NCBI GenBank assembly: GCA_963727545.1 | Contig: CAVSGS010000008.1 | Coordinates: forward strand, 6,867-70,866 | DNA: 64,000 nt | Direction: 5' to 3' | DNA from: Flexifilum sp963727545 | GTDB taxonomy: Bacteria; Chloroflexota; Anaerolineae; Aggregatilineales; Phototrophicaceae | Shown here: positions 59,346-64,000 of the stretch, one piece after another | How positions within the stretch are numbered: position 1 is the stretch's first letter | Layout: every line of letters starts with the position of its first letter | Notes under the pieces: model-generated | What the model was told of the DNA's origin: nothing | The model's input: only the letters and a program-made list of their open reading frames with translations | Databases searched by the model: none | Translations under genes and position numbers: made by a program

Positions 59346-59466
59346 CCCCTCACCCCCCGACCCCCTCTCCCACGAAACGGGGCGAGGGGGAGAACCACTT
59401 CGCTTTTAGCCCTCTCCCCGCGTGCGTGGGAGAGGGAAGGCGAACCGAAGGTTCGACCGGGTGAGG
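59346..59466. repeat. facing 'CCTCACCCCC' repeats
   Basis: A CCCCTCACCCCCCGACCCCC unit (59346-59393) faces an inverted unit (59409-59466) that contains the hairpin CGAACCGAAGGTTCG and ends GGGTGAGGGG. Lies between the two-component genes and the cytochrome operon. Confidence 0.8.
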
Positions 59467-59474
59467 GGTATTTT

Positions 59475-60134
59475 CTACACGTCGTCGAGCGAGATCAGCC
59501 CCTTGCGAATCGCATATTTGACCAGTTCGGTGCGCGTATGCAGGTTGAGCTTGTGCATGATGTTTTCGCGGTGACGCTCAACCGTCTTGACCGAAATCTT
59601 CAGCGTATTGGCGATCTCGCCATTGGTGGCGTCCTCGGCGATGTAGGTCAGAATTTCCTGCTCGCGTTCGGTCAGACCGTCATAGCTGTCGTGCTCACCG
59701 CCGCTTTGGACCCGCACCAGATAATCCGATACGAGGTCTTTAGCGACGCTGGGTTCCAAAAAGACGTTGCCTTCGGCGACAACGTGGATCGCGCGTAAGA
59801 GTTCCTCCGGGGCGGCGCGTTTGGGCACGTAGCCCGATGCGCCCGCTTGCAGCATGTGGAAGAAGTAATCCGTGCCTTCGTGGATCGAGAGCGCCAAGAC
59901 GACCGGCGGCTTGGGCAGCGCTTTGATGGCGCGGGTCGCCTCGACGCCGTCCATTTCCGGCATGGTGACGTCCATCAGGATGACGTCGGGATGGAGTTCT
60001 TGGGCGAGGCGCACGGCATCTTCGCCGTTTTCACCTTCGCCGACAATCTCGAGTTCGGGGTCGCTTTCGAGCAGCATCCGCACCCCGGCGCGGACGACCG
60101 CGTGATCGTCAACGATCAGTACGTGGATTGGCAT
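59475..60134 (-). CDS. NarL/LuxR-family response regulator
   Basis: 219 residues from ATG 60134. Receiver domain with 'VLIVDDHAVVRAGVRMLL' (acidic pocket), phospho-acceptor Asp in 'DVILMDVTMPEMDG', and Lys in 'GYVPKRAAPEELL'; then a LuxR-type HTH 'LTEREQEILTYIAEDATNGEIANTLKISVKTVERHRENIMHKL'. It is a DNA-binding regulator activated by the kinase encoded immediately upstream (26-base overlap). Position beside two cytochrome operons suggests it controls them. Confidence 0.92.
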   Translation of the reverse strand: MPIHVLIVDDHAVVRAGVRMLLESDPELEIVGEGENGEDAVRLAQELHPDVILMDVTMPEMDGVEATRAIKALPKPPVVLALSIHEGTDYFFHMLQAGASGYVPKRAAPEELLRAIHVVAEGNVFLEPSVAKDLVSDYLVRVQSGGEHDSYDGLTEREQEILTYIAEDATNGEIANTLKISVKTVERHRENIMHKLNLHTRTELVKYAIRKGLISLDDV

Positions 60135-61698
60135 CAGGTTCCTTTCGAGGCTCATTAGCGCGGACGGTGAAGGTTGTCCCTTCACCGGGCGCGGAGTGGA
60201 GCGTTAAGACGGCGTTGATCAGATTGGTGCGCTCCTGAATGCCGATCAGCCCCCACGAGGCGCGCATACTGCTGGGACTCATCGCCGCCGCCGGGTCGAA
60301 GCCGCGCCCGTCGTCGCGCACGGTCAGGGTGGGTCCGTTGTCGTAGTCGAGCGTCACCCAGATGTGATCGGCTTGGGCGTGTTTGATGGCGTTGTTCAGC
60401 CCCTCTTGGGCGATGCGAAACAGCGTCGTCTCAACTTCCGAGGGCAGCGGATAAGCTGCGCCCTGCACCTCGATTTTGACCTGTGGCTTCTCTTGATTTT
60501 GGAAGCGGTCGACCAACCAGCGCAGCGCCGCCGCCAAGCCCATGTCGTCGAGTTGGGGCGGGCGCAGGTCGTTGATCAGGAGGCGTAGTTCGCCCAGCGA
60601 GTCGGTCGCTATCGACTCCAGCGTTGCCAGCCGCCGCGCACATTCCTCTGGCGACATCGAGGTCCGTTTCGCCAGCCCGTGCAAGCCGAGCGCCAAGCCG
60701 GTCAGCGCTTGCCCGGTCTCGTCGTGCAGTTCGCGCGCGATCCGCTGGCGCTCCGATTCCTGCGCTTTGGTGATGCGCTGGAGCAGTTCGCCGCGCACGG
60801 CGTCACGGCGCTGGACTTCCTGAAGCAGATGCTCCGCTTCCTCGTTGGCGATCTGTAACTCGGTGTTCAGGCGGGCGAGTTCCTCGCGGCTGAGGGCTTC
60901 CGTCTCTTGCCGCTCCCGTTCCATTGCCTTGATGCGCTGCTGACTCTCGACTTCGAGCGCTTGCAAGACGCGGATCATGGAGACGGCGACGATGATCGCC
61001 ATCGTCGCGCGGAACAACTGGATCGGGAAGCCGAACCAGTGGAAGAACAGCTCACTGTTGAGGATCGTCGAGGGGAAAATCTGGCTCGGTTGGGTGAAGA
61101 ACTGCCCGATGATGCCGTAGAGCGCCATCGAGACCGAGGCAATCGTCAAATCGCGGACGAACAAATCCATGCCGCGCTCGTGGAAGATTTTCCGCTGACG
61201 CCAGAGCACCCAGCAGGCGAGCAGACCGCTGGGAATGCCGAGCACGTAGCGGGCGAGCACGTCGGCGGCTTGAAGCCATGCCGGGTCGTTCAGTTGATAA
61301 GCGGTGCGGACGACGATGCACGAGATTAAATACCACGTTATCGCGCCGATGGTCAGGTGAGGGGTCGAGCCGGTGCGGTTTTGCGACTGCATCAACAACT
61401 GCTCGCCAAACAGGAGCAGAGCGAGGAACGAGGTGACCAGAATCGCCAACCGGAACCACTGCAGCCACGGATAGATCGGCAGGTGGTGGTAGACCAGCAC
61501 CCCCTGTTCGGTCATGTCGATCCACTCGTGGATGCCGTGCAGAACGCCAAAGCCCGCCAACAGTCGCATCGAGCGGGCGAAGCTCAATTCGGACGCCCGT
61601 CCGGATTCTACGAACAAAGCCAGCCCCATCGAATAGAACGCCAATCCATAAAAGAAGAAGATGATGATCAGGAGTTCGTCTTGCGGGATGAAAGGCAT
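60109..61698 (-). CDS. membrane sensor histidine kinase (HisKA_3/NarX type)
   Basis: 529 residues from ATG 61698. About seven membrane helices in the first ~240 residues form an unknown sensing domain ('LLIIIFFFYGLAFYSMGLALFVES', 'LLAGFGVLHGIHEWID' resembling MASE-type modules). A coiled coil ('QRIKAMERERQETEALSREELARL...') leads to HisKA_3 with the phospho-acceptor His in 'RIARELHDETGQALTGLALGL', and an HATPase_c domain with 'LLINDLRPPQLDDMGLAAALRWL', 'EGLNNAIKHA' (N box) and 'DDGRGFDP' (G box). Paired with the response regulator downstream. Confidence 0.9.
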   Translation of the reverse strand: MPFIPQDELLIIIFFFYGLAFYSMGLALFVESGRASELSFARSMRLLAGFGVLHGIHEWIDMTEQGVLVYHHLPIYPWLQWFRLAILVTSFLALLLFGEQLLMQSQNRTGSTPHLTIGAITWYLISCIVVRTAYQLNDPAWLQAADVLARYVLGIPSGLLACWVLWRQRKIFHERGMDLFVRDLTIASVSMALYGIIGQFFTQPSQIFPSTILNSELFFHWFGFPIQLFRATMAIIVAVSMIRVLQALEVESQQRIKAMERERQETEALSREELARLNTELQIANEEAEHLLQEVQRRDAVRGELLQRITKAQESERQRIARELHDETGQALTGLALGLHGLAKRTSMSPEECARRLATLESIATDSLGELRLLINDLRPPQLDDMGLAAALRWLVDRFQNQEKPQVKIEVQGAAYPLPSEVETTLFRIAQEGLNNAIKHAQADHIWVTLDYDNGPTLTVRDDGRGFDPAAAMSPSSMRASWGLIGIQERTNLINAVLTLHSAPGEGTTFTVRANEPRKEPDANPRTDR

Positions 61699-61760
61699 GG
61701 CTAAATCTGCTTCACTCCTCGCCGGGTAAACAGCGACGACAGCGAGAATAGTTGGCATGG

Positions 61761-61782
61761 ACGTGGGGTGAATACCCCACGC
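61761..61782. promoter_or_regulatory. palindrome upstream of the histidine kinase
   Basis: Near-perfect inverted repeat CGTGGGGTA/TACCCCACG between the kinase start and the divergent small ORF; possibly an operator or transcript end. Confidence 0.35.
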
Positions 61783-61874
61783 TGGCTAGTGGTGTAATCC
61801 GATTTACGCACCCATGCTTCGCTTGATATGCTGAGTACATCAAACAAAGGTGGTTACAGGTAGTGGAGGGCAAC

Positions 61875-62030
61875 ATGGAACAGGTACTCACAATTCTCGG
61901 TGTCGCAGGACTGTTCTTAGTTCGGATTGGCGTCCCCGTGATCGTCTTGATCAGCGTTGGTCTGCTGGTCGATCACTGGCAGTCAAAGCGTGATGCAGCA
62001 CTGCTGAACGAAATTAACAAGCAAGCTTAA
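61875..62030 (+). CDS. 51-residue single-TM protein
   Basis: ATG after 'AGTGGAGGGCAAC'. The product reads 'MEQVLTILGVAGLFLVRIG', then 'VPVIVLISVGLLVDHW' and ends 'RDAALLNEINKQA'. It has one or two short hydrophobic helices and a charged cytosolic end. It is on the plus strand between minus-strand cytochrome b and kinase genes, with a stable hairpin after the stop. Small membrane proteins of this kind accompany respiratory complexes, but I know no family for it. Ribosome site, codon use and a terminator-like end support it as real. Confidence 0.6.
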   Translation: MEQVLTILGVAGLFLVRIGVPVIVLISVGLLVDHWQSKRDAALLNEINKQA

Positions 62031-62041
62031 GCGCCTGCATT

Positions 62042-62072
62042 ATCACCGTTGGGGTTGTGCCCCAACGGTGAT
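62042..62072. terminator. hairpin after the small membrane protein
   Basis: Perfect 13-base stem ATCACCGTTGGGG with loop TTGTG. The following sequence is T-poor ('TTGCTC'), so it may be a weak or rho-assisted terminator. It could serve both strands, ending the cytochrome b-c gene as well. Confidence 0.6.
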
Positions 62073-62125
62073 TTGCTCACTTCTCAAGGGGCGGTTGTCG
62101 CGGGGCGGTCGTCAGCAGACGGTCG

Positions 62126-63259
62126 TCACGAGGCATTCGCCTCTAATTGTTTCAGCCACGTCCAGACGTGCAGCAAGTAGGAGTCGGGCAGCTCCTCCGC
62201 GCTAAAGGCGGGCATCTTGTTGGTCACGCCCCCCCGGACATAGCGGTAAAACTCGTCAAAACTCAAATCGGTGGCACGCAGTGACGGGGCATCGACGTTG
62301 CCCGCGGCATCGTCGCCGTGACAGCGCGCGCAGCGCAGCGTGGGCCAGATCGATGCGCCGACTGCCGCATCGCCCGCTTCCAGCGTCACTTCCGGCTGAT
62401 AGACCACGACATCCTGACGCGGGACCGTCGTAATCGCCGTATCCTCGAACGAAATGAACCAAATCAGCCCGGCGGTCAGCAGGATCGTCATGACGATGGC
62501 GTAAGGGATGAACCGGCTGCGCCGCTTGGCGATAACTTCCGGCGGCGGGACGAGTTCGGTCTCGCCGCGACTCAGCGCGTCGAGTTCCTCGCCGTGCTCT
62601 TCTTCCATTTCTTCACTGCTGAGCTTGCCCGTCCACATCGCTTTATTGAAGCGCTTGAGGTGGACGTTGTACATGTGCCAAATCAGGATCGACAGCACCG
62701 CCAGCACCGCCTCAGCGCCGTGCGCCGCGCGTGCCGCCGGGATGACCGTGCCGGGGAGCAGCTTGGTCGTCGTGATCGGGTTCCACATCATGAAACCCGT
62801 GATCGCCATGACGATCGTGCCCCAGACCACCGCCAAGTACTCCGCTTTTTCGCCGAAGTTGTAGCGCGGTAGTTCCGGGTGCTGCTTGGCGATGCCCAAG
62901 TTGAAGCCGATCCACTGGAGCACGTCGCGGAGGTCCTTGATGCCGGGGATCATGGTGGCGCGGCGACCGAGTACGTAGAGCTTGTAGCTGATCACGCCGC
63001 CGTGATAGATCGCTTCCGCCATCAGGATCGTCGCCAGCACGTGATGGATGATGCGCGTGCTCTCGATGCCCCCGAACAGGCTGATCATGTCCTTCGCCCA
63101 CGCTTCGGCGGCGAATTTCTGGGGCAGACCGGTCAGCGCCAGCCCGGTGAACGTGACCAGCAGGATGATGTGTTCCATCCGCTGACCGGCTGTGAAGCGC
63201 TTGTATTCGTTTGGCTGCGACTGCGGAGTCGATTCGACCGCGTTAATTGGCTTATCCAT
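62126..63259 (-). CDS. cytochrome b561-type membrane protein fused to a cytochrome c domain
   Basis: 377 residues. The first ~240 form a di-heme cytochrome b of the FdnI/HyaC type: His residues sit in 'EHIILLVTFTGLALTGLP', 'RIIHHVLATILMAEAIYHGG' and 'AAHGAEAVLAVLSILIWHMYNVHL'. After a further membrane helix ('YAIVMTILLTAGLIWFISF') comes a class I cytochrome c domain with 'CARCHGDDAAGNVDAPSLR' (heme 1), and an axial Met in 'GGVTNKMPAFSAEELP'. It is probably the quinol-oxidising or reducing membrane subunit of the multiheme cytochrome upstream, whose stop it overlaps by eight bases. Confidence 0.88.
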   Translation of the reverse strand: MDKPINAVESTPQSQPNEYKRFTAGQRMEHIILLVTFTGLALTGLPQKFAAEAWAKDMISLFGGIESTRIIHHVLATILMAEAIYHGGVISYKLYVLGRRATMIPGIKDLRDVLQWIGFNLGIAKQHPELPRYNFGEKAEYLAVVWGTIVMAITGFMMWNPITTTKLLPGTVIPAARAAHGAEAVLAVLSILIWHMYNVHLKRFNKAMWTGKLSSEEMEEEHGEELDALSRGETELVPPPEVIAKRRSRFIPYAIVMTILLTAGLIWFISFEDTAITTVPRQDVVVYQPEVTLEAGDAAVGASIWPTLRCARCHGDDAAGNVDAPSLRATDLSFDEFYRYVRGGVTNKMPAFSAEELPDSYLLHVWTWLKQLEANAS

Positions 63260-64000
63260 TGGATTGTTCTCCTGACTCCGCGTTGTGGTTCGCGCTGTCG
63301 GGCTTACCGCGCCGTCTGAAGCGCCGGAAAAGATCTGTCCCGACGAGGAAAATGAACCCGGCGACCACTGCCGGGATCAGCAGCGTATAGAACGAGTTGA
63401 CGACGAACAGCAGCGGATGGGACTCCAGCGTCGGCGGGTAGTGCCCGACCCACGCCGCCGGGAAGTCGGCGGTCGCGCCGGGGTGACATTGGCGACAGGT
63501 CGTCAGCAAGTTTTCGCGGATGACGCGGCTGGTGCTGGCGTCGACCTGCTGGATGTCGTGGACACCGTGACAGTCATAGCAGACCGCCTTGTTGGTAGCG
63601 ACGTTGGGGTCTTCCTGCTCAAACAGGGCGACCGTCGTGCCGTGGAAATCGGTCAGATAGCTGTTGAAAACGTTGGTCGTGATGCCGTACTTGTCCATGA
63701 TGCTGGCGTCGGCGTGACACTTAGCGCACAGTTCGGGCGAGCGCACCCGGAAGAGGGCGGTCGTCGGGTCGCTGATGTTGTGGACGCCGTGACAGTCGAT
63801 ACAGGTCGGCACGTCGGGATTGTTTTCTTCGAGCAGCGCGGTGCCGTGAACGCTGGTGCGGTACAGTTCGAAGATCGCGCCGTGACACTTGCCGCAGGTC
63901 AGCGAGATGCGCTGACGCGGAACGTCCGGCTGCTGGACGTCGTGCGCGCCGTGACAGTCGATACAGGTCGCGGCTTCGAGCGTGCCCGCTTCCAGCGCGG
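63252..64000 (-). CDS. multiheme cytochrome c, C-terminal part (cut by window edge)
   Basis: The frame is open from the right edge, about 249 codons. Six CxxCH motifs are visible (CIDCH, CGKCH, CIDCH, CAKCH, CYDCH, CRQCH), arranged in a repeated pattern 'TCIDCHGxH(D/N)...CxKCH...F...HGT' of about 75-90 residues with distal His. It ends in a membrane helix ('NSFYTLLIPAVVAGFIFLVGTDLF') and a basic tail. An exported multiheme electron carrier anchored to the membrane and coupled to the cytochrome b-c fusion. Total heme count depends on sequence outside the window. Confidence 0.88.
   Translation of the reverse strand, partial: ALEAGTLEAATCIDCHGAHDVQQPDVPRQRISLTCGKCHGAIFELYRTSVHGTALLEENNPDVPTCIDCHGVHNISDPTTALFRVRSPELCAKCHADASIMDKYGITTNVFNSYLTDFHGTTVALFEQEDPNVATNKAVCYDCHGVHDIQQVDASTSRVIRENLLTTCRQCHPGATADFPAAWVGHYPPTLESHPLLFVVNSFYTLLIPAVVAGFIFLVGTDLFRRFRRRGKPDSANHNAESGEQSNG

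Noticed and set aside
1..64000. tRNA or rRNA genes
   Set aside because: I found no cloverleaf with T-loop GTTCGAATC-type sequence and no rRNA-like stretch by eye; a tRNA scan would settle it.

Overview
The window is about 64 kb of GC-rich bacterial chromosome. I place it in the Chloroflexota, most like Anaerolineae-type lineages, although no rRNA is present to prove it. The grounds are lipoproteins with Thr-Pro/Thr-Pro-Glu-Ala linkers, coenzyme F420 genes beside deazaflavin-type nitroreductases, a menaquinol-type NrfC/NrfD multiheme cytochrome module, an archaellum-like operon of a kind I recall being reported from a few Chloroflexota, and very abundant short palindromic intergenic repeats.

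Layout. 1-22 kb is housekeeping and accessory material: a DUF389 membrane protein, a DsbA-like protein, an ABM monooxygenase, an SDR, a NurA nuclease with a stand-alone HAS-barrel protein, a DinB-like protein, a large membrane glycosyltransferase-like protein, a PepF/M3 oligopeptidase, DprA, an AlkA-like glycosylase, PlsY and a CAP-LysM surface protein. At 22.2 kb there is a 48-residue Flp-type pilin with its own promoter and terminator. 22.9-27.0 kb is a tandem, nearly identical duplication of htpG. 27-31.6 kb holds a WD40-like protein, a MOSC protein, a DDN-like nitroreductase and CofE.

The centrepiece is 31.9-43.6 kb, a single minus-strand operon of archaellum type. In transcription order it has three archaellin paralogues, an ArlD/E-like coiled-coil protein, two ArlF/ArlG-like stator proteins (one with a cadherin-like extension), ArlH, ArlI, ArlJ, a one-TM basic coiled-coil protein, a prepilin peptidase, and PilN-like and PilO-like proteins. 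The order archaellin-D/E-F/G-H-I-J matches euryarchaeal arl operons. The PilN/PilO-like tail looks like a type IV pilus alignment module joined to it. A promoter with a perfect -35 box and several palindromes lies upstream of the first archaellin.

44-52 kb holds folE, an envelope-polysaccharide set (Wzz-like, CpsD-like, RmlA, HAD phosphatase, RmlB), cupins including an archaeal-type glucose-6-phosphate isomerase, and a KDPG aldolase. 52.5-54.5 kb has an aldo/keto reductase and a two-domain VOC protein. 54.7-64 kb is a respiratory region: NrfD, a four-cluster ferredoxin, a membrane-anchored cytochrome with 17 CxxCH motifs, a NarL-type two-component system, a cytochrome b-c fusion and a further multiheme cytochrome cut by the right edge.

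Caution: at least a dozen well-conserved genes carry single-base frameshifts (DsbA, hydrolase, DDN-like, sugar isomerase, glycosyltransferase, PepF, both htpG copies, ArlG-like, all three archaellins, AKR, 17-heme cytochrome). This pattern is more typical of uncorrected long-read sequence than of mass gene decay. I therefore give such genes as whole spans and state where the frame changes.
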